Shown in pieces: positions 24,251 to 33,625 of a DNA stretch of 64,000 bases (positions are counted from its first letter, which is position 1; every line of letters starts with the position of its first letter). The notes below the pieces were generated by a model that made no database searches, had not been told where the DNA came from, and saw only the letters and a program-made list of their open reading frames with translations. The DNA is taken from the NCBI GenBank assembly GCA_045545735.1, contig JAZQBM010000003.1, positions 35,133 to 99,132 of the forward strand. The letters run 5' to 3'. Origin of the DNA: Fimenecus sp045545735. Lineage in GTDB: Bacteria > Bacillota > Clostridia > Oscillospirales > Acutalibacteraceae. The position numbers and the translations under genes were made by a program.

Positions 24251-26200
24251 ATGATTAAGGTAACACTTAAAGGCGACGTAATTAAAGAATACGAAGCTGG
24301 TACTACTATTGCAGAGATTGCTAAATCTATCGGTATGGGTTTATACAAATCTGCTTGTGGTGGTAAAGTCAACGGAGTTTATTGCGATTTAAGAACTGTA
24401 GTCAATGAGGACTGTGCTCTTGAAATCGTTACATTTGATGAAATCGAGGGTAAAAAGACTTTCTGGCATACTGCATCTCACATTATGGCACAGGCAGTTA
24501 AAAGACTTTACCCTGACACAAAACTTGCTATTGGTCCGTCAGTAGACAACGGTTTTTATTATGATTTTGATTCAGAGGTTTCATTCACACCTGAAATTCT
24601 TGAAAAAATCGAAGCAGAAATGAAGAAAATTGTTAAAGAGGATTTACCTCTCGAAAAGTTTGAACTCTCCCCTGCTGATGCACTCGCTATGATGGAAGAA
24701 AAAGGCGAAATTTACAAAGTTGAGTTAATTAAGGAACACGCTGACAAAGGCGAGCCTATATCATTCTACAAGCAAGGTGAATTCACAGAACTTTGTGCAG
24801 GCCCTCATCTTATGTCAACAGGTGCAGTTAAGGCATTCAAACTTACATCTTGCACAGGTGCATACTGGCGTGGTAACGAAAAGAACAAGATGCTCCAAAG
24901 AATTTACGCAACGGCATTCCCGAAGCAGTCTGCACTTGATGAGCATTTAGCACAACTTGAAGAAGCAAGAAAACGCGACCACAACAAGTTAGGTCGTGAA
25001 CTTGAACTTTTCACAACAAGTGAGTTAATCGGTCAAGGTCTTCCAATTATGCTCCCTAAAGGTGCAAGAATTATTCAGACTCTTCAACGCTGGGTAGAAG
25101 ACGAAGAACAAAAACGCGGTTGGTTACTTACAAAAACACCATTTATGGCAAAAAGTGACCTTTACAAAGTTTCAGGCCACTGGGACCACTATCTTGACGG
25201 TATGTTTGTACTTGGTGACCCTGCTAAAGAGGAAGAAGGCGAAGAAGTATTTGCACTTCGTCCAATGACTTGTCCATTCCAGTACCAAGCATATTTAAAC
25301 CGTCCTCGTTCATATCGTGATTTACCACTTCGTTATAACGAAACATCAACTCTTTTCCGTAATGAAGCATCAGGCGAAATGCACGGTCTTATCCGTGTTC
25401 GTCAGTTCACAATTTCAGAAGGCCACTTAATGTGTACTCCTGAACAACTTGAAGAAGAATTCAAGGGTTGTCTTGAACTTGCAAATTATATGCTCCAGAC
25501 ACTTGGTCTTTATGAAGATGTTTCATTCCGTTTCTCACAATGGGACCCTAACAACAAAGAAAAGTACATTGGAACTCCTGAACAATGGGATGAGGCTCAA
25601 GGAATTATGGGTAAAATTCTTGACCACCTTGGAATTAAATACTCAATCGGTATTGACGAGGCTGCTTTCTATGGCCCTAAACTTGATATTCAGATTAAGA
25701 ATGTATTCGGTAAAGAAGATACTCTCATTACAATTCAGGTTGACCAACTTCTTGCTGAAAAGTTCGGTATGGAATACACAGACAAAGATGGTACAAAGAA
25801 AAATCCATACATTATTCACAGAACATCAATCGGTTGCTACGAGCGTACACTTGCACTTCTTATTGAAAAATACGCAGGTGCATTCCCACTCTGGCTTGCT
25901 CCTGAACAGGTAAGAATTCTTCCAATTGCTGACCGTCATCACGACAAGGCATTCGAAATCAAGAAAGAACTTGAAAAGATGGGTATGCGTGTTACTGTTG
26001 ACGACAGAAGCGAAAAGACAGGTTATAAAATCCGTGAGTCTAGACTTCAAAAACTTCCATACTGGATTATTGTTGGTGACAAAGAAGTTGAAGATGGCAC
26101 AGTATCAGTAAGCAAACGCGGTCAGGGTGACATTGGTTCAATGGATTTTGACGCTTTCGCAAATATGCTTAAAGAAGAAATCGATAATAAAGTAAGATAA
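24251..26200 (+). CDS. thrS: Threonine-tRNA ligase
   Basis: 649 residues, full length. The order is TGS domain (1-62), editing domain with HTASHIMAQAVKRLYP and the second zinc-type segment ELCAGPHL, class II catalytic core (motif 2 FRNEASGEMHGLIRVRQF, zinc ligand in PMTCPFQY, motif 3 IGCYERTLALLIEKY) and the C-terminal anticodon-binding domain with GYKIRESRLQKLPYWIIVGDKE. It charges tRNA-Thr and edits Ser-tRNA-Thr. AAGGAGATATATT is the ribosome binding site. The T-box upstream makes expression respond to threonine starvation. Confidence 0.99.
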   Translation: MIKVTLKGDVIKEYEAGTTIAEIAKSIGMGLYKSACGGKVNGVYCDLRTVVNEDCALEIVTFDEIEGKKTFWHTASHIMAQAVKRLYPDTKLAIGPSVDNGFYYDFDSEVSFTPEILEKIEAEMKKIVKEDLPLEKFELSPADALAMMEEKGEIYKVELIKEHADKGEPISFYKQGEFTELCAGPHLMSTGAVKAFKLTSCTGAYWRGNEKNKMLQRIYATAFPKQSALDEHLAQLEEARKRDHNKLGRELELFTTSELIGQGLPIMLPKGARIIQTLQRWVEDEEQKRGWLLTKTPFMAKSDLYKVSGHWDHYLDGMFVLGDPAKEEEGEEVFALRPMTCPFQYQAYLNRPRSYRDLPLRYNETSTLFRNEASGEMHGLIRVRQFTISEGHLMCTPEQLEEEFKGCLELANYMLQTLGLYEDVSFRFSQWDPNNKEKYIGTPEQWDEAQGIMGKILDHLGIKYSIGIDEAAFYGPKLDIQIKNVFGKEDTLITIQVDQLLAEKFGMEYTDKDGTKKNPYIIHRTSIGCYERTLALLIEKYAGAFPLWLAPEQVRILPIADRHHDKAFEIKKELEKMGMRVTVDDRSEKTGYKIRESRLQKLPYWIIVGDKEVEDGTVSVSKRGQGDIGSMDFDAFANMLKEEIDNKVR

Positions 26201-26210
26201 GAGGTAACTT

Positions 26211-27818
26211 ATGAGAAATCCACTTACCGTAACGGTCATTACCGATACACATTATTATTCAAAAAAACTTGGCACTTCAGGTGAGGCTTACGAAATCGCT
26301 AACAACAAGAGTGGCGTTTTATTAGCAGAATCCCGTGAAATGCTTGAGGCTGCATTTACACAAATTGCAAACGACACAAGAACTGATATTGTTCTTCTTT
26401 CAGGTGACACAACAAGCAACGGCGACTATGATTCTCACAAGGAATTCATTGAAATGCTTCGCGACTTAAAGTCTAAAGGCAAAAGAGTTTATGTGCTTAC
26501 TGCAACTCACGACTACAAATGGGATGGTGTTCACCACAAATATGAAGGTAGCGAAAGAGTAACAATTCCTGCAGCAAAGCGTGAAGAACTTTTTGATATG
26601 TATAAAGAGTTTGGTCCTGACGAGGCACTTGCAGTTCACGAAGAAAGCATGTCATACATCATTCAATTGCAAGATGGTTATCGACTTCTCGCTCTTAATG
26701 ACGACACTAACAGAAACGGAAAAAGCGGATTTTCTGACGAGTGTTTCGAATGGATTAAAGAGCAGATTGCAGACGCAAAGGCTAATGGTCAGTTCATTGT
26801 TGCTATGACACACCATCCGCTCATTGCCCCCTCACCTATGTATGAAATTATAGGTAAAGGCGATATGATGGGTGACTACGAAATTCGTCGCGAGCAACTT
26901 GCTGATTTAGGCGTTCAGTTTATGCTTACAGGCCACACTCACGTACACGATATTGACAAGCACGTAAGTCCTAAGGGTAACTATTTCTATGATATTTCAA
27001 CTGCATCAACAGTTGGCTACCCTGCAACTATAAGAACTGTTGTGTTTGACGTTGAAAACAATGTTGTAAGCACTACGACAGACCTTATTACTGAGCCTGT
27101 GAAATTTGATACTGAAGGCAAAGATTTACAGACTTATCTTTCTGACCACATCGTTGGTATGATTAGAGATGTAATTAAGGCTGCCGGTGAAGATATTGAC
27201 AAATTTGCTGATATGGCAACTGCAATCAGTATTAAAAAGAAAGTATCATATAAAATCGGTTGGATTTTAAAACCAATATTCAAATTCTTGAATTCTCTTA
27301 AAATTGGTACAGTTGGCAACTGGACACGCAAGGAAACTGGTCTTAAAAAAGAAGATTATGCCGATATTAAAGATAAGAGTGTCGTTGATTTTATAGTTGA
27401 CCTTGTACTTAATCTTTATGGTGGCAAATCACTTTACACACCTGATGATAACGAATACAAGATTGCAATTGGTCTTATCAATATTATTGATTCAATAATT
27501 AAGGTGTTACATATTCCACTTAAGAAACTTATTAAGGTTTCTGACACAGTTCGTGGAATAATTGAACCGTTACTTTATAATGACGGAATTCCATCTTACG
27601 ATGCGATTATGCCAATTATGCCTGTTTATGAAGGCGATGAGGTTGGTCCTCAGCCCGAAAAAGCAGAAAAGATTGACACGGTTAAAGAAAGTAAAAAAGG
27701 CTTGCCAATTGTAATTATTGCAATACTTTTCATTATTACATTCTTTATTCCTATTCTTTTACTGTTATTAATTGGATTTATTGTGAATCAAATTAAATAT
27801 GGTAAATATCTTAAATAA
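26211..27818 (+). CDS. Calcineurin-like metallophosphoesterase with C-terminal membrane anchor
   Basis: 535 residues. The catalytic domain (about 1-280) holds the metal-binding segments DTHYY near 12, LSGDTTSNGD near 65, TATHDY (in place of the usual GNHD), AMTHHPL and GHTHVHD. The following 200 residues have no motif I recognise. A hydrophobic helix at about 500-527, flanked by basic residues, would anchor the C-terminus. No signal peptide is present, so the catalytic part probably faces the cytoplasm. Substrate unknown. It follows thrS by 10 bp and is likely co-transcribed, with a terminator right after it. Confidence 0.85.
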   Translation: MRNPLTVTVITDTHYYSKKLGTSGEAYEIANNKSGVLLAESREMLEAAFTQIANDTRTDIVLLSGDTTSNGDYDSHKEFIEMLRDLKSKGKRVYVLTATHDYKWDGVHHKYEGSERVTIPAAKREELFDMYKEFGPDEALAVHEESMSYIIQLQDGYRLLALNDDTNRNGKSGFSDECFEWIKEQIADAKANGQFIVAMTHHPLIAPSPMYEIIGKGDMMGDYEIRREQLADLGVQFMLTGHTHVHDIDKHVSPKGNYFYDISTASTVGYPATIRTVVFDVENNVVSTTTDLITEPVKFDTEGKDLQTYLSDHIVGMIRDVIKAAGEDIDKFADMATAISIKKKVSYKIGWILKPIFKFLNSLKIGTVGNWTRKETGLKKEDYADIKDKSVVDFIVDLVLNLYGGKSLYTPDDNEYKIAIGLINIIDSIIKVLHIPLKKLIKVSDTVRGIIEPLLYNDGIPSYDAIMPIMPVYEGDEVGPQPEKAEKIDTVKESKKGLPIVIIAILFIITFFIPILLLLLIGFIVNQIKYGKYLK

Positions 27819-27825
27819 CAACATT

Positions 27826-27850
27826 AAGCCACTCAATTGAGTGGCTTTTT
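27826..27850 (+). terminator. Terminator of thrS operon
   Basis: AAGCCACTC and GAGTGGCTT form a 9-bp stem with AATT loop and a T-run. Confidence 0.9.
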
Positions 27851-27947
27851 CTTTTGTTCATTTATACGAATTTTATTCTCTGCTTTTTACTAATCCCACA
27901 AAAAACAGGTGGATTTAGTTATTTTTTAACAAAATTGTCTTTTGTTC

Positions 27948-27976
27948 TTGATTTTTTGCCAAAAAAAGTATATAAT
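27948..27976 (+). promoter_or_regulatory. Promoter of the PHP gene
   Basis: TTGATT (27948-27953) and TATAAT (27971-27976), spacing 17 bp. Confidence 0.65.
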
Positions 27977-28036
27977 GGTGTTATATATTGAGGGGAATAT
28001 ACGCATTTTTCACCTATAAACTTGGAGGTATTTATT

Positions 28037-28909
28037 TTGAGCGGAGATTTACACTGTCACACAAGGTTATCAGACGGTACATTAGGTATTGAGGACCTTA
28101 TCAATTTTGCAAAGAAAAAAGGTCTTGAAACTATTGCAATTACAGACCACGATTGTCTTGCAGGTACTGTTAGAGGAAAAATCATCGGTGCACGTCATGG
28201 AATTCAGGTTATTCCCGGCGTTGAACTTTCAGCAACTGACGAAAAGAATGAAAAAAATGTTCATATTCTTTGCTATTTGCCTGACTCACCTGATATGCTT
28301 GAAGGACTTTGCAAAAGAAATTCACTTGCTCGCAAAAAAGCAGGTCATTTTATGTTGCTCCAGACTGCTAAGCGTTTCCCCATTACCACTGAATTTATTA
28401 TGAAATGTGCAACAGGCTCTACAAACCTTTATAAAAAGCACATTATGCAAGCTCTTATTGAGTGTGGTTATGCTGATTCATTCAATGGTGAACTTTATAA
28501 AGAATTATTCACAAGCACAAGCGAAAACAATATTCTTGTTGTTCCAAAATACGAAAATGTTAAAGACGTAATTGATGCAATTCATACTGCAGGCGGTATT
28601 GCAGTACTCGCCCACCCCGTTAAGAGTGGTTGCACTGAAATTCTTGACGATTACATTGAATACGGCATTGACGGTATTGAAGTATTCCACCCAAGTGCAA
28701 ATGAAGATGAGCAGGCTGAACTCAAGAAATTTGCAACTAAAAACAAGGTTTTAATGACAGGTGGCAGTGATTTTCACGGTCTTTATAATGAATACAAAGT
28801 GTCATTAGGCGATTACAGTACTCCTGATGATTGTCTTCACGCACTTCTCACATACAAATCAAAGCAAAAAAGATTACAGAAAAAATTAGCACAACAAAGT
28901 GCTGAATAA
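28037..28909 (+). CDS. PHP domain phosphoesterase (RNase AM/TrpH-like)
   Basis: 290 residues from TTG 28037. A GGAGG at 28024-28028 lies 8 nt before this TTG, whereas an in-frame TTG at 28022 overlaps the ribosome binding site itself and is rejected. The PHP metal-binding motifs are LHCHTRLSDG, ITDHDCLAG, PGVELSA, LAHPVKSG and GGSDFHG. Relatives are 3',5'-nucleotide bisphosphate phosphatases or 5'-3' exoribonucleases that trim structured RNA 5' ends. The exact substrate is not determined by sequence. Its own promoter precedes it; a small unknown gene follows after 38 bp. Confidence 0.9.
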   Translation: MSGDLHCHTRLSDGTLGIEDLINFAKKKGLETIAITDHDCLAGTVRGKIIGARHGIQVIPGVELSATDEKNEKNVHILCYLPDSPDMLEGLCKRNSLARKKAGHFMLLQTAKRFPITTEFIMKCATGSTNLYKKHIMQALIECGYADSFNGELYKELFTSTSENNILVVPKYENVKDVIDAIHTAGGIAVLAHPVKSGCTEILDDYIEYGIDGIEVFHPSANEDEQAELKKFATKNKVLMTGGSDFHGLYNEYKVSLGDYSTPDDCLHALLTYKSKQKRLQKKLAQQSAE

Positions 28910-28947
28910 TATCATTCTGTATATAATAGAGTAAGGAGGTTTTCACA

Positions 28948-29520
28948 ATGCTCTTTGACGATAGTGATATTAAAATTTTTAACGATAACAGCGAACAAAG
29001 CGAATCATTCGACGAAGTTTCTGTTATAGCTGAAATGCAAAAGCACAGAACAAACGGCAATATTCTTAAAGCAAAGCAATTGGGAAAACACCTTGCCGAA
29101 ATCTTTATTGATGAACCACATCTGCTTTCAGACCTTGAGGGTGAAGTTGGCGAAATTAAGCGTGATAATGATGACGATATGTATCAGATGAAAGTGTTAC
29201 TTATATTCACTGCTGAATATTGCATAAACCACCTTTTACCTGCTACTGTTTTATCAAATACAGCAATTAACGCTATGTATGATACGCTCACAAAGAAAGC
29301 AGCTGAATTTTATGACAGACTTGACGATGCAGCTGAATACAGCTTTTATTACCTTGCAGTAAGAAAAGCTGTTGATATTTCAAAGAACATCGGTGTTTCA
29401 TTCGCAATGCTTTGTGGTGAAGATAAAAACCCGTATTACACCAACTTAGGTCAGCGACTTTTTGAAGTTGCAGAACACGAAATCACAAAAATTATTGATG
29501 GTTTTGGATTTGAAAAGTAA
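28948..29520 (+). CDS. Hypothetical protein, mostly helical
   Basis: 190 residues from ATG 28948 behind AAGGAGG. The N-terminal 30 residues are acidic and Ser/Asn-rich, probably disordered. From about 35 the protein is predicted by eye to be all-helical, with HLLPATVLSNTAINAMYDTL and AEYSFYYLAVRKAVDISKNIGVSFAMLCG as the most conserved-looking parts. No membrane helix or signal peptide is present. I do not recognise the family. It lies behind the PHP gene, possibly in the same transcript, and ends at a strong terminator. Confidence 0.75.
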   Translation: MLFDDSDIKIFNDNSEQSESFDEVSVIAEMQKHRTNGNILKAKQLGKHLAEIFIDEPHLLSDLEGEVGEIKRDNDDDMYQMKVLLIFTAEYCINHLLPATVLSNTAINAMYDTLTKKAAEFYDRLDDAAEYSFYYLAVRKAVDISKNIGVSFAMLCGEDKNPYYTNLGQRLFEVAEHEITKIIDGFGFEK

Positions 29521-29533
29521 GATATAAAATTAA

Positions 29534-29570
29534 AGAACGGACATTCTTGATTGAATGTCCGTTCTGTTTT
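29534..29570 (+). terminator. Terminator between convergent genes
   Basis: AGAACGGACATTC and GAATGTCCGTTCT form a perfect 13-bp stem followed by TGTTTT. Convergent nfo ends inside the T-run. Confidence 0.85.
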
Positions 29571-30399
29571 ATTTGTAAAGTGATTTTAACAGTGCGATTT
29601 CGCGAGCGTAGCCATCAAGTTCGTTTGGTGTTTCAAGGAAAAATGGCAAATCACGAAGTGCAGGATGATTTATAATTCGGCTGCATGCTTCTGTCCCTAT
29701 TGAGCCTTCGCCAATTTTTTCATGTCTGTCTTTATGACTTGCAAATGGATTTTTGCTATCGTTAATATGGATTGCTTTAAGACGGTCAAGGCCAATAATC
29801 TTATCGAATTGTGTAAGCACACCATCAAGGTCGTTCACAATATCATAACCGCCATCATAAACGTGACAAGTATCAAGACACACGCCCATTTTCTCATCAA
29901 GTTCTACGCGGTCAATAATTTCACGAAGTTCTTCAAATTTACCGCCAACTTCACTGCCCTTACCTGCCATTGTTTCAAGAAGTACAGTTGTAGTTTGCTC
30001 TTTCCAAAGAATTGAGTTAAGAAGTGATGAAATCAAGTCAATTCCGACTTCCACTCCTTGCCCTACGTGGCTACCCGGGTGGAAATTATACATATTATTA
30101 GGTACATACTCCATACGCTTTAAATCATCAAGCATTGTATTATATGCAAACTCGCGTACATACGTTTTTTCTGCACAGGCATTAAGAGTATATGGAGCGT
30201 GAGCAAGGATTTTTGCGAACCCTTTTTCCGCCATTAAATCGTTGAGTTTTTGAGCATCAGTCGGGTCAATTTCTTTTGCACTGCCCCCTCTTGGATTACG
30301 TGTAAAAAACTGAAATGTATTGGCGTCTATTGAAAGGGATTCAAGCCCCATATTATAAAAGCCTTTTGATGATGACAAATGACATCCTATATTTAACAT
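29569..30399 (-). CDS. nfo: Endonuclease IV (AP endonuclease)
   Basis: 276 residues, usual length. The AP endonuclease family 2 signatures are visible: GCHLSSSKGF at the start, HAPYTLN near 66, NFHPGSHVGQG near 105, LETMAGKGSEVG near 142, CLDTCHVYDGGYD near 173, HINDSKNPFASHKDRHEKIGEGSIG near 211, and FLETPNE near 256. These His, Glu and Asp residues bind three zinc ions. The enzyme cuts 5' of abasic sites in base excision repair. It lies 12 bp downstream of the cohesin-protein gene, which may be chance. Confidence 0.97.
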   Translation of the reverse strand: MLNIGCHLSSSKGFYNMGLESLSIDANTFQFFTRNPRGGSAKEIDPTDAQKLNDLMAEKGFAKILAHAPYTLNACAEKTYVREFAYNTMLDDLKRMEYVPNNMYNFHPGSHVGQGVEVGIDLISSLLNSILWKEQTTTVLLETMAGKGSEVGGKFEELREIIDRVELDEKMGVCLDTCHVYDGGYDIVNDLDGVLTQFDKIIGLDRLKAIHINDSKNPFASHKDRHEKIGEGSIGTEACSRIINHPALRDLPFFLETPNELDGYAREIALLKSLYK

Positions 30400-30411
30400 A
30401 ATATTCCCCTA

Positions 30412-31725
30412 TTATTCTTGAGTTTCGTTATCTTTTTTCTTAAGTTTTGCTTTATAGTAACCTGAAGTTACAAGATAAGTAACCGCTGACGCAATACCTG
30501 CAACTATAATTGCTACCATAATCATAACTGCGTAATGATAAAGTTTTGTAACTTTATTATTTTCGTCATTAATTTCTGCCCATACACTCTGGAAGAAATT
30601 AACTTTATCTTGTGGTTCAGTTACGGGTTCAGTTGTAGTAGGTGCAGTTGTGCTTTCAGTTGTTAACTCTGTTGTACTTGTACTTTCATCAGTTGAACTT
30701 TCTTCCGTTGAAGATTCTTCAGTTGAACTTTCAGTTGTTTTTTCTGTAACCGTAATCTTATATGTAACAGTCCAGCCATTCTGCTTTGCGGTAATTGTTG
30801 TTGTTCCAAGGGCTACACCTGAAACAACACCTTTTGAAGATACAGTTGCAATACTTGTATCGGCAGATGACCAAGTAGTCGTGTAATTGTCAGTTGCATC
30901 TGACGGGACTTTCACTACTTTAAGGCTTAAAGTTGAGCCTTGGGCTACTGTTTTTGATGAATTACCTGAAACTGCAATACCTGTTTGTGCAACGGTAACG
31001 GTTACTTTACAAGTTGCAGTTTTGCTACCTGCTTTTGCAGTAATTGTTGCTGTACCGCCACCTACTGCGGTGATTTTACCACTACTTGAAACCTTTACAA
31101 CTTTTGAGTTTGAAGTTGTATAAGTAACTGTTTTATCTGTTGCATCACTTGGAGTTACTGTTGCAGTAAGAGTTGAAGTTTCGCCTTTTTTAAGTGTAAG
31201 GCTTGTTTTATTGAGCGAAATACCAGTAACCGCTTTAGTGATTGTGATTTTACCGTTTGATACTACGGGATTTAATCTTGTAGGAGGTGTTCCAACACCA
31301 CAATGGTCGCCGGAATTACTTGATGGTGTAATTGTTAAACTTGCAGTACCTGATTCTGCTAAAATTTTAAACTTAAGGGTAGCAAAAGTACCGCTCTTTT
31401 TAGCACTGTCATCGCCCATTGTCATACCTGTACATTGTACACTTGACTTGCTACTCGCTTTAACACTACAAGTAGCAAACATGCTGCCCGCAGAACCACT
31501 TACATATTGAAGTTTTGTATTATCAAAATTAACATTAAGAATTGCAGATGTTACGCCGATACTACTTGAAACCTTAACAGTAACGGTAACCGTATCGCCT
31601 TTTTGTCCGCTTGCACTTGAAACAGAATAATTAACGTTAGTTGCTGCACTTGTGGGGAGTACAAACATTGAAACAAATATTATAAAGGCAGTTAAAATTG
31701 CCATAATTTTTGAAGTTTTTCTCAT
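30412..31725 (-). CDS. Cell-surface protein with cohesin-like and Ig-like (BIG2) domains
   Basis: 437 residues from ATG 31725, after GGGTGATTGAT. A signal peptide (MRKTSKIMAILTAFIIFV..TSAA) is followed by a cohesin-like beta domain (about 27-160; GQKGDTVTVTVKV, ILNVNFDNTKLQYVSGSA). Two Ig-like BIG2 repeats follow (about 165-330; VTGISLNKTSLTLKKGETSTL, and YTTSNSKVVKVSSSGKITAVG). A Ser/Thr/Glu-rich stalk, one membrane helix (about 395-418) and a basic tail (KLKKKD) complete it. It should be anchored in the membrane with the cohesin outside. Cohesins bind dockerins of cellulosomal enzymes, but no dockerin is encoded in this window, so its ligand is open. Confidence 0.85.
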   Translation of the reverse strand: MRKTSKIMAILTAFIIFVSMFVLPTSAATNVNYSVSSASGQKGDTVTVTVKVSSSIGVTSAILNVNFDNTKLQYVSGSAGSMFATCSVKASSKSSVQCTGMTMGDDSAKKSGTFATLKFKILAESGTASLTITPSSNSGDHCGVGTPPTRLNPVVSNGKITITKAVTGISLNKTSLTLKKGETSTLTATVTPSDATDKTVTYTTSNSKVVKVSSSGKITAVGGGTATITAKAGSKTATCKVTVTVAQTGIAVSGNSSKTVAQGSTLSLKVVKVPSDATDNYTTTWSSADTSIATVSSKGVVSGVALGTTTITAKQNGWTVTYKITVTEKTTESSTEESSTEESSTDESTSTTELTTESTTAPTTTEPVTEPQDKVNFFQSVWAEINDENNKVTKLYHYAVMIMVAIIVAGIASAVTYLVTSGYYKAKLKKKDNETQE

Positions 31726-31827
31726 ATCAATCACCCAGATAAATAGTATATAAATATAATACAATAATTAGTATTAAAAGTCAATTGAGAGGAACTGGGA
31801 AAATCAGTAATTTATTACATAAAAAGT

Positions 31828-31847
31828 GGCGGGGTCAAGACCCCGCC
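31828..31847 (-). terminator. Terminator of mgtE; copy of the GGCGGGGT repeat
   Basis: GGCGGGGTCAAGACCCCGCC, identical to the copy at 17787, with a T-run on the minus strand, 12 bp beyond the mgtE stop. Confidence 0.85.
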
Positions 31848-31859
31848 ATACCATATATT

Positions 31860-33200
31860 TTATAAATTAAGAACTGATGATGCGATTGCGAAATAAATTA
31901 AAAGTGTTACTGCGTCAACAATTGTTGAGATAAACGGGCTTGACATTACAGCCGGGTCAAAACCGATTTTCTTTGCAATAACGGGAAGAATTGAACCCAC
32001 AACTTTTGCAAACACAACCGCTGCAATCATTGTAACGCTAACAACAAGTGCCACTTGCCAACCTATGTCATCAAAAATCATAAGTTTTATAAAGTTTACG
32101 ATTGCCAACGCAATACCGCAAACAAGTGCAATCAAAAACTCTTTAAGCACAACTTTCAATGTATCTCTGAATTCAATTTCGCCTAAAGACAAACCACGAA
32201 TGATTGTTGATGATGATTGATTACCACAGTTACCGCAAGTACCCGTAAGCATTGGAATAAACGCTGTAAGTGCTACGCAAGCGGTCAATGCACCCTCAAA
32301 ATGAGTAATAATTTTCTCAGTAAAAGTTGCTGAAACCATCAAAAGCATAAGCCAAGGAATACGCTTTTTAAAATTTTCAAAAACGCCCATTTTTAAATAT
32401 GGTTTATCAGTTGGCGTAATACCAGCCATCAATTCCATATCTTCTGTAATTTCTTCCTGCAAAACGTCAATAGCATCATCGACTGTAATAATACCAACAA
32501 GTCGGTTTTCACCGTCAACAACGGGAAGAACAACAAGGTCATATTTTTGGAAAAGGTCAGCAACAACTTCTTTGTCCTCGTGAGTGTTTACAGAAATAAC
32601 ATTATCATCCATAATCTCACGGATTGTAGCATTTTCATCAGCAAGAAGCAAATCCTTAACCGTAACATAACCTTTGAGTTTGCGTTTGCTATCAGTTGCA
32701 TAACAGGTGTAGATTGTTTCTTTATCAACACCTGTTCTGCGAATTCTTGTAAATGCATCAGCAACGGTCATTGAACGTTTCAAGTCAACATACTCAATAG
32801 TCATAAGACTACCTGCTGAATCTTCAGGATAACGAAGAATCTGATTAATTGACTTTCTTATATCAGGGTCAGTATGCCTTAAAATACGCTTTACTAGTGT
32901 TGCAGGCATTTCTTCAATAAGGTCAACGGCATCGTCAACATATAATTCATCAAGAACTTCACGAAGTTCAGTATCACTAAATGCTCTTATCAGCAATTCC
33001 TGATATTCGGGCTCCATATTAACGAAAACTTCAGCCGCTAATTCTTTGGGCAAAAGTCTATAAATGAGTGTAAGGTCGCGTTCTTCAAGTTCCATAAAAA
33101 GTTCCGCGATATCCTGCTCATTCATTTCAGTAAGCATTTCTTTTAACTCTTGCCATTTTTTATTACGCAAAAGTTCTGTTAAAAGTTCATAAGTTTCCAT
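31860..33200 (-). CDS. mgtE: Magnesium transporter MgtE
   Basis: 446 residues. The cytoplasmic N-domain (about 1-125) is made of short helical repeats (ELLTELLRNKKWQELKEML). Two CBS domains follow (about 130-250; TVADAFTRIR, VVLPVVDGENRLVGIITVDDAIDVL). The C-terminal five-helix membrane domain contains FIPMLTGTCGNCGNQSSSTIIRGL, the Mg2+ pore signature, and GFDPAVMSSPFISTIVDA. MgtE is a Mg2+ channel gated by Mg2+ bound in the CBS region. Here expression is also under an M-box riboswitch, about 430 nt upstream. Confidence 0.98.
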   Translation of the reverse strand: METYELLTELLRNKKWQELKEMLTEMNEQDIAELFMELEERDLTLIYRLLPKELAAEVFVNMEPEYQELLIRAFSDTELREVLDELYVDDAVDLIEEMPATLVKRILRHTDPDIRKSINQILRYPEDSAGSLMTIEYVDLKRSMTVADAFTRIRRTGVDKETIYTCYATDSKRKLKGYVTVKDLLLADENATIREIMDDNVISVNTHEDKEVVADLFQKYDLVVLPVVDGENRLVGIITVDDAIDVLQEEITEDMELMAGITPTDKPYLKMGVFENFKKRIPWLMLLMVSATFTEKIITHFEGALTACVALTAFIPMLTGTCGNCGNQSSSTIIRGLSLGEIEFRDTLKVVLKEFLIALVCGIALAIVNFIKLMIFDDIGWQVALVVSVTMIAAVVFAKVVGSILPVIAKKIGFDPAVMSSPFISTIVDAVTLLIYFAIASSVLNL

Positions 33201-33216
33201 TTTTCACAACTCCTTT

Positions 33217-33474
33217 TCATAGGGTATTATTTGTGAAACACGGAGAGTATTTTAAAACATGCGGACAGTCACCTGTTCCGCGGTAATACTCGGCGGTTTC
33301 GCGTTTGTACTTCGGTACGTGTCCACTTGTTTTCACTCCTTTAAGAAGGTGAAAAGAGCCAAACCAAATACGGTTTTTGTCGGCATCTTTTCGCCTATTC
33401 TTCGTTAAAAATCTTGTAATACGACAGTATGACGGCGATTTTGTGCCTTGAATGTGCAAAAATCTCCTCGACAA
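33217..33474 (-). CDS. Possible small ORF in the mgtE leader (doubtful)
   Basis: An 85-codon frame from ATG 33474 ends 16 bp before mgtE. It is very basic (RITRFLTKNRRKDADKNR) and its C-terminal part has GTGDCPHVLKYSPCF with two Cys. I see no good ribosome binding site and no family. It overlaps one arm of an inverted repeat in the leader, so it may simply be the reading of a structured RNA element. Kept at low confidence because it is the only sizeable frame in this 640-nt leader. Confidence 0.2.
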   Translation of the reverse strand: MSRRFLHIQGTKSPSYCRITRFLTKNRRKDADKNRIWFGSFHLLKGVKTSGHVPKYKRETAEYYRGTGDCPHVLKYSPCFTNNTL

Positions 33475-33622
33475 AAACTGCCTTGCACCGTAAATTCTTG
33501 AAATTCAGATGAATTTTTGCTTTTGAGACCGCAGGCTTGCTGACGCAAGTCAAGGGTGAAAAAGTAAAAAATTCGCTTAAGTTCTGTATTTACGGCGTTT
33601 TTGGTTTGACTCTTCTCACCTT
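33346..33622 (-). repeat. Long imperfect inverted repeat in the mgtE leader
   Basis: Arm 1 (33346-33373) reads AAGGTGAAAAGAGCCAAACC onward to ACGG. Arm 2 (33593-33622) is its reverse complement with a few changes (AAGGTGAGAAGAGTCAAACC on the minus strand). The arms enclose about 220 bp. In the transcript they would form a long stem between the M-box terminator and mgtE. Either an RNA element or a small MITE-like insertion. Confidence 0.55.
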
Positions 33623-33625
33623 AAA

